A DNA stretch of 64,000 nt, taken from contig CM066037.1 in assembly GCA_033557465.1 (NCBI GenBank), forward strand, positions 202,987,156-203,051,155, given 5' to 3'. Shown here one piece after another: positions 11,105 through 22,559 of this stretch. How positions within the stretch are numbered: the stretch's first letter is position 1; each line of letters starts with the position of its first letter. A program made the position numbers and the translations under genes. The stretch comes from Ichthyophis bannanicus (Eukaryota > Chordata > Amphibia > Gymnophiona > Ichthyophiidae). The notes beneath the pieces were generated by a model. The model made no database searches, was not told the origin of the DNA, and saw nothing but the letters and a program-made list of their open reading frames with translations.

Positions 11105-13480
11105 AGTCTTCCTTAGGACGGGTCTCGACTAGTCTACCAGGAAATCAAAGAAAGAAATTTCCCCTACATCTTAATTTCCTTTCTTTGATTTACTGCTAGA
11201 CTAGTCTCTTTCCTTATCATACTGCTAGAATAGTTTGGATGAATGGAATGAACTCATGCAATCAGAGCCCAGTATGGGAGAACGATAAACTTTGGTCAGA
11301 ACTGCTCTGCCAAACAGTCGATCTGCATTGGCTCCATCCTGCTGCCTGTAGCTCCTGAAGAAAGTATTGAGACAACTAGGTAGCCGCTTTACACTCCAAG
11401 ACACTCCAAGACAGATTTCACACAAGAAAATAACTGTGCTAGTAAAGTGGGCTTGGATCCCCTCCAGTGCCTGCTTCCCAGAAAAGATTTAGGATAAGTG
11501 AACAATCTCTTTAATCCAATATGCACTTGAGGAACTGGCCTCCAACTGCCATGATGGGAAGCGGCAGACACTGCTCAAACAGCTGAGAGCAGAGAGACCA
11601 GCGCGACAGGAGATGCTTCTGCAGTGGATGCATGCACATCTTGGTACAAGGTGCCAAATCCAAGATCAACAACATCAATGATCTGTAAGTAGTCCTATGC
11701 CCTGGATGCTGAGTGATCACAGAGATACCAGACCAATCTGACATGAGAAATACCCTACCCCCCCCCCCCCCCAGATGCATGTTGAAGTGGGCCACTAGAT
11801 ACTTTTAAATTCTATAATGGGACTAGGCTGCTTTTGGGGTAGTTGACTGCTCAACCTATCCTTCCCAGACACTGAAGGACTTAGGTTATTGCCACTTTGG
11901 AACCATCTTCTGAGTTGGCCCGAATCATCCAATCATCCCAGTACAGGTGAATCTGGATCCCCCACTTGTGCAGAAAGGCAGCCACTACTGCAAGATGCCA
12001 TGGTTAGATCGAAGGGCAGTGCTCAAAATTAGAAAAGATGCTCCGAGATTCAGAAGCTGAAAAATCTCTGATGTGGCTCCCTTACAGGAATATGGAAATA
12101 TGCCTCAGAGAGGTCCAATAATGTTCCAATAATGTTAAGAACTTCTCTGGCCTGACCGAAGCTATGACCGATCACAGAGTTTCCATTCAGAAATGGGGAA
12201 CACAGCAAGGCACTGATGGCCTTCAAATTCAGGATGGGACTGAAAGATAACTCCCTTTCTTGGGACTACAAAAGTAGATGGAGTAAACGCCCATACCTTT
12301 GCTCTTCGGAGGGCATGAGTACGATAGCCTGTAACTGTAGAAGATGCTGCAGCATGCCCTTGACCACCAAACATTTCTCTAAGGAGCCAAATGGGGGCTC
12401 CATGAAATCATCGCAAAGGGGCTCCACAAACTAAGGCAATACCTTTTTGCTATAACCCTGAAGACCCACTGATCCATGGTGATTTGGGTCCATTCCAAAA
12501 TAACAAACCAGTCATAGCCATCCCACTAACATCTGTTCCTCAAAAGGAGCCTGCCAGATCTCACTGGAGCCCTTGAAAAGGTTGATTTTTCCAAGATTTG
12601 TACCCAGATCGGGGATGTTTTAAGGCTAAAAAGAATGCCAGGTGTCCTGCCGAGTCTTGCACGAGGAACTGTGGGATCCTTTAAGTCTATGCTTGGGGAG
12701 CCTCCTGGGACAAACCTTTACCTATTTCTCCGGGCCTCCTCAAAAAGAACCCTGCCTTCGAAGGGAAGTTTACCAAGATGCAGCTTGCAGGCAGTGTCTA
12801 TGGACCAATTTCAGAGCCATAGCTAACAGCATGCTACTACTGTAGCCACCAAGGACTTAAGAAGATACTCAAATCAAAGAAAGCTCCCAACTCCAATCTC
12901 ACCATCTCCGGGCAGCTTATCCAGAAATTGCTGGATCCAGCACAGAAGTGTCCTAGCCATGATTCTGACACACAAGGCTACTTAAGCCCCCAGGGTCAAA
13001 ACCAAGGAGGCATTCTTAAGGAAGGCTTCCACCTTCCTAATTGTTAGGCTCCTTCTAGGATACGCCCTCTCCACTGGGATGGTGGTGCAAATTGGTCACT
13101 ACTGTGTCCAGGGCATCCACCTTTATGGCCCTAAACAGCTGATCCAGATCCCCTTGGGGAAGTATATACAACCTTACCAAAACACTGGCCTTTCATAGCA
13201 CCAGCATCAGCATATCTCACTATGAGACCACCAGTTTCCGTAAGGGATCAGGGAGCGGAAAGAAACACAAAAGATGCCTCAGACTCTCCAAGGTAAGGAC
13301 CATCTCCAAGACCTCTGCTGGCAGAGCCTCCGCAATGTGAAAGCCCGGCAAGGCATCTACTATCAAGGTGGTGAGGTCTTCATAGTGAAACAAAGTATTA
13401 CTGCAGAATATCTTCCTTGGTAGGGAAAGTTCTCCTTCCTCCACGAACACACTTGTGGGAGAAAGCAAGCCTTCCTCATC
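11105..13480 (-). mobile_element. old DIRS relic with much of the recombinase and RNase H deleted
   Basis: On the minus strand, a recombinase C-terminus (FGRAVL pattern) lies at 11240-11400. Next comes the reverse transcriptase thumb with a MHPLQKHLLSRW motif (11511-11795). Reverse transcriptase fragments follow to 12374 (FVVPRKGV, then a PILDLK-like segment), then Gag-like remnants to about 13470. All frames are broken and much of recombinase and RNase H is missing. A hairpin at 11124-11215 looks like an internal complementary region near its left end. Confidence 0.7.
11124..11215. repeat. inverted repeat at the left end of the DIRS relic
   Basis: GACTAGTCTACCAGGAAATC...AAAGAAATT on the left pairs with AATTTCCTTTCTTTGATTT...AGACTAGTC on the right, around a short loop. 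The placement fits a DIRS internal complementary region. Confidence 0.65.
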
Positions 13481-13686
13481 CCCTCAAGACTCTTCTCAGC
13501 GGATCAGACAGGTTAAACTGAGGAATGGGGATGCTTAACACCCTGCCTGCCATCTGGAGAGCTCCAAAGGGCCCCGGGTCCCCCACTGGGGAGACTAGGG
13601 GGCTCCCAAATCCCAGAGGCAGGTTTACAGGCCACAAGCAATGCCGGAAAACAGCCTATGAGCTGTTTCAGCAGCTTCTCAAAACC
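13481..13686. other. DIRS relic to LINE junction
   Basis: This is probably the remaining Gag end of the DIRS relic; it ends where the L2-like LINE tail begins. No open frame of note. Confidence 0.35.
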
Positions 13687-13881
13687 AGCCTAAAACTACT
13701 ACTACTGAGCATTTGTAAAGCGCTACCAGTCGTACGCAGCACTGCACAGACATGTAAGAGACAGTCCCTGCCCATTAGAGCTTACAATCTAGTCAAGACA
13801 AAACACAAGACAAAAACACAGAAGGTGTAAGCAGGGATAAACTAGGGGAAAGAAAGGGGAGAGAAAAGGAGATCAGGTGAG

Positions 13882-15150
13882 TCATGATCCAAAAGCAGCA
13901 GCGAAGAGGTGAGCTTTCAACTTGGATTTGAAGAGGGTTAGAGAGGGTGCCTGGTGTACCAACACAGGTAGTTTGTTCCAGGCGTAAGGTGCAGTAAGGT
14001 GAAAGGAGCAAAGTCTGGAGTTAGCCATAGAAGAGAAGGGCACAGATAGAAGTAGTTTGCTAGAAGAGCAGAGTTCCCGAGGGGGGTTGTAAGGAGAGAT
14101 AAGAGAAGAAAGGTACTGAGGAGCCGCAGAGTGAATGCATTTATAGGTCATCAGGAGAAGTTTGAAATGGATGCAGAAACGGATAGGGAGTCAATGAAGT
14201 GATTTGAGAAGAGGAGTAATATGGGCATGACGAGGCTGGCGGAAGACTAGTCACGCAGCAGAGTGTTGAACAGATTGAAGGAGAGAGAGATGACTCAAAG
14301 GGAGACCAGCAAGGAGTAGGTTACAGTAGTCAAGACGGGAGGTGATTAAGGAGTGGATAAGCGTTTCAGTAGTGTGTTCAAAAAGGAAAGGACGGATTTT
14401 GCTAATGTTATGGAGAAAGAAACGTGAGGTCTTAGCTACGAGCTGGATATATGTGGAGAAAGAGAGAGAGGAGTCAAAGACAAACCCCAGATTGTGGGCC
14501 GAGGGAACAGGAAGGAGTACAGAGTTATCCACAGAGACTGAGAAAGGAGGAAGGGGAGGGGAGGTTTTAGAGGGAAAGATGAGAAGTTCAGTCTTGGCCA
14601 TGTTCAATTTCAGGCAGCAGTGAGACATCGAGGCAGCAATGTCAGAAAGGCAGGCAGAGATCCGGGTCTGGATTGCCGGATTGATTTCAGGCATAGAGAG
14701 GTAGATCTGGGAGTCATCGGCATACAAATGGAACTGAAAGCCATGAGAAGAGATAAGCGCACCAAGGGATTGGGTATATAGAGAGAAAAAGAGTGGACCC
14801 AAGACAGATCCTTGAGGTACACCAACTGGGAGCAGGAGAGGAGGAGGAGCCACCAGAACACACACTGAAAGAGCGATGGGAGAGATAGGAGGAAAACCAG
14901 GATAGTACAGAGCCACTAAAACCAAGCAAGGACAGGGTTCGAGGAGAAGTTGTGGTCAACAATGTCAAAAGCAGCAGAGAAGTTGAGAAGGATGAGGACA
15001 GAGTAAAGGCCTTGGATTTTGCCAGGAGCAAGTCACTGGAGACTTTGGCAAGAGCTGTTTCAGTAGAGTGTAGAGGACGAAAGCCAGAATGTAAGGGATC
15101 CAGGAGGGCATGAGAGGAGAGGAAGTCGAGGCAGTGGCAGCGAACCGCAC
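13882..15150 (-). pseudogene. L2-like LINE reverse transcriptase, core and C-terminus
   Basis: Frame 14925-14251 (224 codons) contains [13 protein letters not shown], the catalytic [26 protein letters not shown] and a C-terminal LQSVQH block. Frame 14151-13882 gives the C-terminal APQYLSSLISPY, YAWNKLP and LFKSKLKAHLF pattern. Upstream pieces at 14965-15150 give a GFRPLHST-like segment and an LLDLSAAFD-like block in shifted frames. The order fits the L2 clade. Frameshifts make it a pseudogene. Confidence 0.85.
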
Positions 15151-15544
15151 ATTTGAGTAGTTTAGAAATTTATTTATTTATTTAATGTCTCTTTTATACC
15201 GCGCTCTTTAGAATCAGTGCAGTTTACAGGTAACAAATTTGTACAGTGCAGGCAGGACCTACACTGGACTTACAATAAACAGGGGTTTTATACAGGGCTA
15301 ACAGGGTAACTATGTACACGTTAACTGGCTGTCACAGTGTGGTACGGATGACTATTGATTATGCTGTTACCAGTATCTTATGGGCACAATCAATAGTCAA
15401 AGGACCGAATGTGGTACGGATTAATTTTGACTATTGATTATGCCACTATTGAATATGCCTCAGCAGTGAATATGCCTCAACAGTAACTATAGGGGTATTT
15501 GAAACTGTTGAAACAATTTACATAACTACAGGAAGATGCTGGGA

Positions 15545-15670
15545 GATTAGGGAGGAGTCCTTCTCCTGGCAAACAAATGGAGACCCATTAGAGAGGACAA
15601 AAGAGCACTTCACCTAGGAGTCCTTCTCCTAGCAAACAAATGGAGACCCATTAGAGAGGACAAAAGAAGC
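15545..15670. repeat. tandem duplication, about 65 bp unit
   Basis: The block AGGAGTCCTTCTCCT...GAGAGGACAAAAGA occurs twice with one difference, separated by a short spacer (GCACTTCACCT). It looks like a recent duplication inside a LINE 3' region. Confidence 0.9.
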
Positions 15671-15892
15671 CTGCCCGGAAACCAAAGTTTGGAGGGGGAC
15701 TGGTCAAGCAAAGGTGGATGGGGTGGAGAGTGTCTGTGGGGAGAAGCTCATGTGTGAGGGTTAGCTGCAACACATTTGTGCCTATATAGGTACAGAGGGA
15801 GTCCAGAGCAGACAGAGCGTAGATCTGCTTGGCCATGCATGAAGAATCCCAGACTGTCCCCAGCTTTCGCTGAGCGCTCCCAGCTGATATTG

Positions 15893-16034
15893 TTCCCTGT
15901 AAAATAGTTATCTCCAAGTTATAATGCCCTGTTCAATGTAATTTCAGTTTGTTCAATGTAAACCGCACTGATGCAGAATAGCGCGGTATATAAGAGAATG
16001 TAAATAAATAAAATAAATAATAAATAAATAAATG
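15893..16034 (+). mobile_element. SINE/LINE tail fragment
   Basis: It reads ...CAATGTAAACCGCACTGATG, GCGGTATATAAGAG, then an AATAAA-rich tail. It is the reverse complement of the tail part of the CORE-SINE copies at 32921-33215 and 42175-42463. The tRNA-like head is absent. Confidence 0.8.
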
Positions 16035-16766
16035 TAAAGGGGTGTCATGATACAGTTTGGTGAAGTATTCTTTGTAAATAGCTGCACTATCTCATAACTC
16101 TTTCAGTGAAGTATTATTCTTCTGTAATTAAGTGCTTTTAGTTATTATTCTAATTGCTTTCTAATTATCTTTTCTAACTACTCATGTGTAACAAAGAGAA
16201 TTACTTGCCTTTCTGAATAAGTATCCTTGCTTTGTTTGTAAATAAACTGCACGTCTTCATTAACAAGGTGTGTTAGCCTTTGATGTAGTAAGACACACAG
16301 GCTATGTGGATAGCTCAACATTATTTACAGATTGGCTCAACTATATACAGGGTGACAATTTAGAGTGTGTATACCTCCACCTGTCGAGGGGATAGGGATA
16401 GAGGGCTGAGCTGCAAACCTGTGGAGTGGCTGCGTTGGGGGTGTCAACCTGGGTCCTGAGTGTGATTGGCTGTGAGATGTCATCTGGTTCAGTATAGTAC
16501 TGGAGGAACAGATAGTGCTTCAGTGCTTTCCTAAACTGGGAAAGGTCATTGATGGCATGGATGGCAGGTGGCAGGGCGTTTCAACAGGTGGGTGCATACA
16601 GTGCGAAGGCTCTGTTTCTAGTTGCCTGAGAGCATTTTGTGATTGCCTTCGGGAGTTTCAGAGTATTGGCGGCGGCTGATCTCCTTACTCTGTTGAGGGG
16701 GGTGATCTGGATGAGGTCCGTGAGGGAGGTGGAGGAGCATTTGTTGATGGCTTTGCAAGTCATCGT

Positions 16767-17230
16767 TAGAATGAAGGGAAGGAGAGAGATCGGTCGATAG
16801 AAGGACAGGTGGGATCAAGTGAGGGTTTCTTGAGGAGAGGTGTGACTACAGCATGCTTGAAGTCAGCAGGGATTGTTGCGGTGGAGAGCAAAAGATTGAG
16901 AATATGAGAGATGGAAGGGACAACGGTGGAGAAGACAGGGTTTAGGAGACAGGTGTGGATAGGATCAGAGGAGCAGATGGTGAGTTTGGAGGAAAAAAGG
17001 TGTGCAGTTTCCTCTTCAGAGATCACATAAAAGGAAGAGAGGGTAGCAGAGGTAGGGGGGAGAGTTGGGAGTGGAGAGGGGGAGAGTTGGGAGTGGAGAG
17101 GGGGAGGAGGGGAAGTAGCTGACTTTGTGGGGAATTGGAGGGTGATCTTGTGGATGTTGTCATGGAAATAGTCAGCTAGGGTTTGGGCAGAAAGGGAGGG
17201 AGGGGATCAGAGGCGGAGGCACTTTGAGGA
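16767..17230 (-). pseudogene. L2-like LINE reverse transcriptase, N-terminal part
   Basis: Frame 17026-16766 contains the TPLLKKPSLDPTCP motif, typical of L2 upstream of the NYRPIS box, which is the point where the inserted LINE breaks it. The rest (17030-17230) is proline/serine-rich in translation and frameshifted. Confidence 0.75.
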
Positions 17231-17263
17231 GAGAGCTGAGAATAGTAAAGAGACAGCAAGGAT

Positions 17264-18061
17264 TGTGATAGGCGATGGCCTAGCATGTAGCAGAGCTAGG
17301 TCTGAAGCCCTTTTTCTCCTGCTTTAAAATGTTATTGCAGATTTTGGAAAATCACAGAATGCTGTTAGCTGTTAGAAAGACATACCGTTCTATTCTAGTT
17401 TGAAATGTTCTGCTCTCCTGGAGATAAGAGAATTAAAACTTTCTTACTGTTTATTGTTTAGATTAGCCAGATGTCTGTTTCAGTAGAATGCCGCGCCACT
17501 GTATCTTTGCTAGATGTGCACTGACCTCGTAATTAGGATGAAAATATAGCAGAGAAGCTGAACAATGTAAGAATATTTTGTCTAGCATTATGAAGATTGT
17601 TTAGTGTTTTGAGCCAGGGCTAGAGACACATCTTAGCCTTGCTTTGTTTGGCCTTGCTTTGTTTTGCTTTTGTTAAGAATGCTTCTGATATGCCTTCCAC
17701 TATCTTTGTGGCTAACTGACCTTGCAAGAGTAGCGAAATATACTGTATACTTTAGCAGAAGTATTATGTTTAGTGTTATGTCTAGTTGCTGACCCGTGGC
17801 TAGTAAGACCCAAGCAGGGGGAGCGAGTCCTGGGCCCGGTCAGAGATGTCTATTGGATGAGAGTAAGTGGGCCACTGTGGCCAATGAGGAGTTTTGCCTG
17901 TATTAGACTGGAGAAGAAAAGTATATAAACTGTCATTTTTCTGAGCTCTGTGCTCAGACCATTTTGAAGGCTACTGCAATCTGAGCCTGTGCACAAATAA
18001 ATTGGCTTGAATCTTTGCCTGACTCCGGGTATTATTTATTGCATTCTTATCGGCTACTACA
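17264..18061 (+). mobile_element. endogenous retrovirus solo LTR
   Basis: The 798-bp element starts TGTGATAG, ends CTACTACA, and is flanked by GGAT on both sides (17260-17263 and 18062-18065). The homologous L2-like copy at 30775-30800 shows the uninterrupted sequence, which supports the boundaries. A TATA box (TATATAA, 17922-17928) and a polyadenylation signal (AATAAA, 17996-18001) fit the plus strand and typical U3-R-U5 spacing. A 4-bp duplication is usual for gammaretrovirus-like elements. No internal viral genes are present. Confidence 0.9.
17922..17928 (+). promoter_or_regulatory. TATA box of the solo LTR
   Basis: TATATAA lies about 70 bases upstream of the AATAAA signal, the usual retroviral LTR arrangement. 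Confidence 0.7.
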
Positions 18062-18065
18062 GGAT

Positions 18066-19130
18066 CAGAAGCAAGGGAGTTAGTCAGATGGACATAGTAG
18101 TCTTGTTTGGCAAGAGCTATGGCTGACTAGAAAGAGACAAGCATGAATTTGAAGTGTAGAAAGTCTGCAGGGGAGCGGTATTTGAGCCAAGCACGCTCAG
18201 CAGAATGGGCACAGGAAAGTAGATATCGGGTATTGGGTGAAAGCCAGGGCTGGGGTGTAGAACGTCTCACAGGACGTGGGATGGGCAGAGCAAGGGCATC
18301 CAGAACCGAGGAAAGTGCAGCATTATAGGAAGTTACTGCCTCGTCAACAGACTTGGATGACATGGTGGAAGAAAGAGATGAAGAAATAGTGGAAGAGAGA
18401 GCTAAGTATCAATAGCATGAAGATTTCTAAATAGGTTGGAGGAGACAGGATGAGGCTGAGGCAGCAGGTGATGAAGATTAAAGCTTAAAAGGTGATGGTC
18501 GGATAAGGGAAGAACTGAGCTACAGAAGTTCAAGGGTAAGCAACTAAAGAGAAATATCAGGTCAAGGCAGTGGCCATGCTGGTGAGTGGGGGCAGTGGAA
18601 CAAAGCTGGAGGTCAAACGAGGAGGTAAGGGAGAGGAGCTTTAAAGCATAAGGATCAGAGGGGTTATCAACATGAATGTTAAAATCCCCAAGAATAAGAG
18701 TGGGGGAAGAGGAATCCAGAAAGAGGGAAAGCCACGAGTCAAAGTCAGTGAGAAAGGTAGAAGCAGACTTGTCAGGAGGTCAATAAATAACAGCTACCCG
18801 GAGAGGGAGTGGAGTGAAAAGGCAGATGGAGTGGACTTCAAAGGAGAGGAAGGAGTGAGACTGAGGCAGCAGGAGGGGTTGGAATTGGCAAGAGGGAGAA
18901 AGTAGAAGCCCAACACCACCACCACGATCAGTGGGACGAGGCGTGTGGGAGAACTGATAGTCCCCATGACAGAGAGCAGCAGTAGATGCGGTATCATCTG
19001 GGAGGAGCCAGGTCTCAGTTAGAGCAAGAAGATGTAGAGCATTAGAGATAAAGAGATCATGAGTAAAAGCAAGTTTATTAGAGACAGAGCGTGCGTTCCA
19101 CAAGGCACATGAGAAAGGGAGAGTGGAAGG
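18066..19130 (-). pseudogene. L2-like LINE endonuclease domain
   Basis: Minus-strand frames contain MWNARSVSNK at the start, LLALTETWLLPDD, RGGGVGLLLS and AVIYRPP, then LILGDFNIHVD and an SDHHLL-like segment further down. This is the apurinic/apyrimidinic endonuclease pattern of L2/CR1-group LINEs. Frames 19103-18780 and 18363-18127 are broken by stops and shifts. Confidence 0.82.
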
Positions 19131-19450
19131 GGAAAGGAGAGGGATATGAATAAGATTAGACGTGTTGCATGAAGATCTCTTCTCAGAGTGAGACAGAAGT
19201 CTAGGGGGGCCAGGATTGGGGTTGATATCTCCAGATGAGAGGAGGAGAAGGAGTAGCAGAGTACGGGGTAGAGAGGAGACAGTACGGCAGAAACGAGGGT
19301 GAGGTTGCCTTAGAGAGAGAGAGGAGATGGTTGAATGAGAGGGAGAAAGCGATGAAGCTCAAGAGCTGATGATAGAGGACAGAATGGAGGAGGAGGTGAG
19401 GATGGTAGAGAGTGGGTAAGGAGGGACGGAGTGAAGGTGCTGGTAGGAGG

Positions 19451-19544
19451 GGAAACAGTTAGGGAGTATGAAGAAGAGGAAGACAATGTGACGTGGAGCC
19501 ATGGAAGAGGAACAGAGAGGGGCTAAGCAGCATATGGTATCTTA
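19451..19544. other. LINE 5' flank
   Basis: No coding signal; it lies between the LINE endonuclease remnant and a short tandem repeat. Confidence 0.3.
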
Positions 19545-19715
19545 CAGGCAATGAGGTAGCAATGGATTCTACAGGCTATGCAGCGTATGTTGATATACAA
19601 ACAGTGAGGTAGCAAAGGATTCTACAGGCTATGCAGCATATGTTCTCGTACAAGCAGTGAGGTGGCAATGAGGTAGCAATGGATCCTACAGGGTATGCAG
19701 TGCAGGTTGTCTTGC
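19545..19715. repeat. short tandem repeat, three imperfect copies
   Basis: The motif GTGAGGTAGCAAxGGATTCTA followed by CAGG.TATGCAG recurs about every 60 bases, three times, with some variation. Confidence 0.75.
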
Positions 19716-19871
19716 TTGTCATGTGCTGCTTAGCAGTTTGGGTGGCTTGATTTGGGACAGCTTGTCTTGGGGTGTGTAGGTTCGGGTCACGTTGGTTGTT
19801 GGAAGGGTTTCTGATGGAGGGGTATCAGGTTAGTCCCATGCCTAAGGGCCACGTCAAAGGGCCCTCAGGTG

Positions 19872-20255
19872 CGGGCACGCCTGACGGCTCCTATCTTTTG
19901 ATGGTCCTGGTGCACCCCGATTGGGCTTTGATGGGGGGAGCGGGAGGGGTAAGCAGCTCCCGCTTCCTTCCCCGATGTCCGATCGGCAGCATGGGGCAGA
20001 GGGCTGCTGTTTGCCGGCTCCTGCCTTTTGATGGTCCTGATGCGCCCAATTGGGCCTTGGTGGGGGGGGCGGGAGGGGTAAGCAGCTCCCGCTTCCTCCC
20101 CCGACGTCTGTTCGGCAACGTGGGGCAGAGGGCTGCTGTTTGCCGGCTCCTGCCTTTTGATGGTCCTGATGCGCCCAATTGGGCCTTGGTGGGGGGAGTG
20201 GGAGGGGTAAGCAGCTCCCGCTTCCTCCCCCGACGTCTGTTCGGCAACGTGGGCC
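19872..20255. repeat. 129-bp tandem repeat, about three copies
   Basis: The block TTTTGATGGTCCTG...GTTTGCCGGCTCCTGCC repeats at 19901, 20031 and 20160. The second and third copies are nearly identical and exactly 129 bp (43 codons) apart, so an open frame (19772-20524) passes through them. Both strands stay open, so I treat the ORFs as a by-product of the repeat and the GC content rather than as a gene. Confidence 0.88.
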
Positions 20256-20374
20256 CCAGGGTCTCGAGGATCTCAAGAGCCAACAACAGAAGTATCCCCA
20301 GCCCAATTCTTGCAATTGTTCTGTTGCACATTACACATTATGTAAATAGAACACTATCACTGTATATAGTTGTA

Positions 20375-21262
20375 CAGTCAAACCTCGGTTTTCGTATGCC
20401 CTGGTTTTCGTACGATTCGGTTTTCGTTGATTTTTTTCATCAAGATTGTGTTTCGGTTTTCGTACGTTGTCTCGGTTTTCGTACAGCATTTTACCCCCCC
20501 CGTACCTGCCATGGATTAGCGTGAGCCAGCGATCTCCCACGGAGCTTGAGCCAGCGATTCTGCGGGACCTCTGGGGAGCCGAGGAGTTCAACGCTCCAGC
20601 GTGGCCTGCCCGAAACTGCTTCCTGCCCCGGACTCTCCCCCGATTGACGTCTGCCTGCTGCCTCTTCCCCTGCACATCCCTTGAACCGGGACAGGAGCTG
20701 GTGACCGAATCTGCTTCTCCTTGGCGGCCCAGTCTCCCGCCGGGGCCCCTGCCCTCCCGATTGGATTCTGGGTGTCCTGCAGGCCTGCACACGCGGCCTC
20801 TCCTTGAAACCTTGCAGTCTGCAGCTGCAGGCTCCTGCTGGCACAGCCCCACGCTGTTCTCTGACTCTCACCTGTGTCAGGCTGCTACCTTAGGGGGGCC
20901 GGAGGCAGCCTAAGACTCTCTGTCCCACTGTTTCTCAACTGCCTGCTGCTTGGCTGACACTGCCTCTCCACCTCTCCCGACACTGTGTATGCCAACAAAA
21001 GTCTTCAATAAAGGTAAAAGTGATGTTACATGCTCATTTATCCATTTCATTAGTCATTTATATGTATTTCTCATTGTTTTCTGTATGTAAAAAGATAGTT
21101 ATTCTCTATAAAATGTATTTTTTGTCAATATTTTTGGGTGTCTGGAACGGATTAATTGAATTTACATTATTTCTTATGGGAAATCTTGCTTCGGTTTTAG
21201 TCCGTTTCGGTTATAGTCAGACTTTTTTGAACGGATTAATCATGAAAACCGAGGTTTGACTG
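20375..21262. mobile_element. Tigger/pogo-like DNA transposon, non-autonomous, with foreign-looking core
   Basis: The terminal inverted repeats begin CAGTCAAACCTCGGTTTTCG and close with the matching AAAACCGAGGTTTGACTG. TA flanks both ends (20373-20374 and 21263-21264). The left subterminal region repeats CGGTTTTCGTA several times. No transposase is encoded. Instead the centre (20510-20960) is GC-rich and unlike the ends, and a polyadenylation signal AATAAA lies at 21006-21011. The TIR sequence and TA duplication fit the Tigger branch of Tc1/mariner. Confidence 0.88.
20510..20960 (+). other. GC-rich internal segment of the Tigger-like element
   Basis: A 155-codon open frame (20446-20913) covers it, but it has no ATG near its start, and the opposite strand is also open. 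It is proline-, leucine- and serine-rich with no recognised domain. It could be captured host or repeat DNA; I do not claim a protein. Confidence 0.5.
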
Positions 21263-21440
21263 TATAACATAAATGTACAAAGTTTCCCAAAGTTTTTGTC
21301 CTGGTTAATTTCCCTGTTATATGTAAACTCATGCCGGCCTATTGCTATCCTTGAGTCATTTTGTTCACTGTAAACCGCCCTGATGATAAAGAGCGCGGTA
21401 TAAAAGAACTGTTAAATAAAATAAATAAAATAAAATAAAT

Positions 21441-22125
21441 TCCACTCTGTAGGGATCAGACGGCTGCCATTTCCATCAGTAGGAAAACTGGGCAAGGAGC
21501 AGTGGTGGCATCAAAAAAGAGCTTTGGGCTTCAGGCTGCCCATGAGAGGTCCTGAATTTGCTGAAAAAAAAAATTGCCCCAAGGCATCTCCATCACATGC
21601 AGGGCAATAGGAACCAGCAGCGGAGCTGATCCATTGGGAGCTACAAGTAAAACAGTGGCCAGGAGCAAGCATCGCAGCAGAAAAAAAAGAAAACCACAGC
21701 AAGAAGAGAAAAAAAAACACTGCAAAAGGGAACCCGCCCAAGAGGATTATAACATGGCCCATTCCTTGCAACAGCTTAAGGATTGGCTGTTTGATATCTG
21801 AGACTATACACCCAGGCCTATGAACAGGAATTGGTCTTCTCCTACTTCTTAAAATTTGTGCTTCATAGAGATTTCTGCTCCGATTTGTAGGAATTTTTCC
21901 TATCAAGCGAGACTGATTGAGTGTGAGTTGCACATCTGCAATTGGCTTTTGCAAATTCTGTCAATCTGCAGACTTGTGACTCCATGAAAGAGATGTGGAA
22001 ATTTTTTTTGACAATCCAGGAGGGTTGGTTCTCCATGGTGCTGGCCACAAACTTTGTTACGCAGGCTTAGATTATGGGTATAATTTTGAAGTTGTGGGTC
22101 TCTGAGGATGATCCTTCCTTTAGGC
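21441..22125. other. unassigned DNA
   Basis: Short open frames appear on both strands, with A runs at 21565 and 21690. No element end or domain is recognised. Confidence 0.4.
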
Positions 22126-22440
22126 CAGTAGTTCTTAACCTTTTTTGTACCGTGACCCCTTTTACCATTGGTCAACTTGTGGTGACCCCCAATGATAAAA
22201 TCAAATGCGTCTCTCTTCCTTTACCGTTAACGCATTGTCACTGTAATCATTTGTTGAATTATTAATATATTATAGGCCTTTGCAATATGTTTTTATTTAT
22301 AAAATGTACTTTTTTAAACCACAATAATTAATCACAACAACAAAAAACAATATTTGATTTCAAAATTATGATGATTTTGTAGTCAAATCACTAATATGAA
22401 ATAAAATTATTTTTTCTACCTTTGTTGTCTGACCAATTTA
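22126..22440. mobile_element. hAT-like non-autonomous element, left end only
   Basis: The sequence starts CAGTAGTTCTTAACCTTTTT and continues TGTACCGTGACCCC. This closely follows the terminal sequence of vertebrate hAT-Charlie-type non-autonomous elements (CAGTGGTTCTCAACC). I cannot find the matching right end, so the right limit is approximate. Confidence 0.6.
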
Positions 22441-22559
22441 TTCTCTGATCATGCCGGTCCCGATCTGAGGCTTCTGCTTTCCTGTCTTCTCTTAGCTCTC
22501 TTTCTGTGGTCTATGGTCCATCTGCCATTTCTTATCTCTTCTTTCGTTTTCTTCACTTC

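Larger units (their letters stand above)
15165..16766 (-). mobile_element. second LINE inserted in the L2-like LINE
   Basis: It starts with the TTTATTTATTTATTT tail and ATACCGCGC at 15165 on the minus strand. At 16580-16763 it shows a LINE C-terminus on the same strand (ATRNRAFALYAPTC, followed by FRKALKHYLF in a neighbouring frame). It splits the reverse transcriptase of the surrounding L2-like element between 15150 and 16767. A plus-strand SINE-tail fragment lies inside it (15893-16034). Confidence 0.6.
13687..19450 (-). mobile_element. L2-like LINE on the minus strand, interrupted twice
   Basis: The 3' end begins with CTACTACTACTGAGCATTTG at 13687; a related tail recurs at 27218. Coding pieces follow in the right order on the minus strand: reverse transcriptase C-terminus and core (13882-15150), reverse transcriptase N-terminal part (16767-17230) and endonuclease (18066-19130). 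A second LINE (15165-16766) and a solo LTR (17264-18061) separate them. A second, shorter copy at 30395-31705 confirms the order and the uninterrupted sequence across the LTR site. Confidence 0.85.
20285..21440 (+). mobile_element. LINE/SINE 3' end, split by a Tigger-like element
   Basis: The left part is 20285-20374. The right part is 21265-21440, with GTAAACCGCCCTGATG, GCGGTATAAAAGAAC and an AAATAAA-rich tail. It belongs to the same tail family as 15893-16034. The split point is the TA target site of the Tigger-like element. Confidence 0.65.

Noticed and set aside
19772..20524. 250-codon frame across the 129-bp repeat
   Set aside because: Opposite-strand frames are equally open, and there is no domain or conserved start.
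20446..20913. 155-codon frame in the Tigger-like element as a gene
   Set aside because: No ATG near the start and the opposite strand is also open; kept only as unusual cargo.
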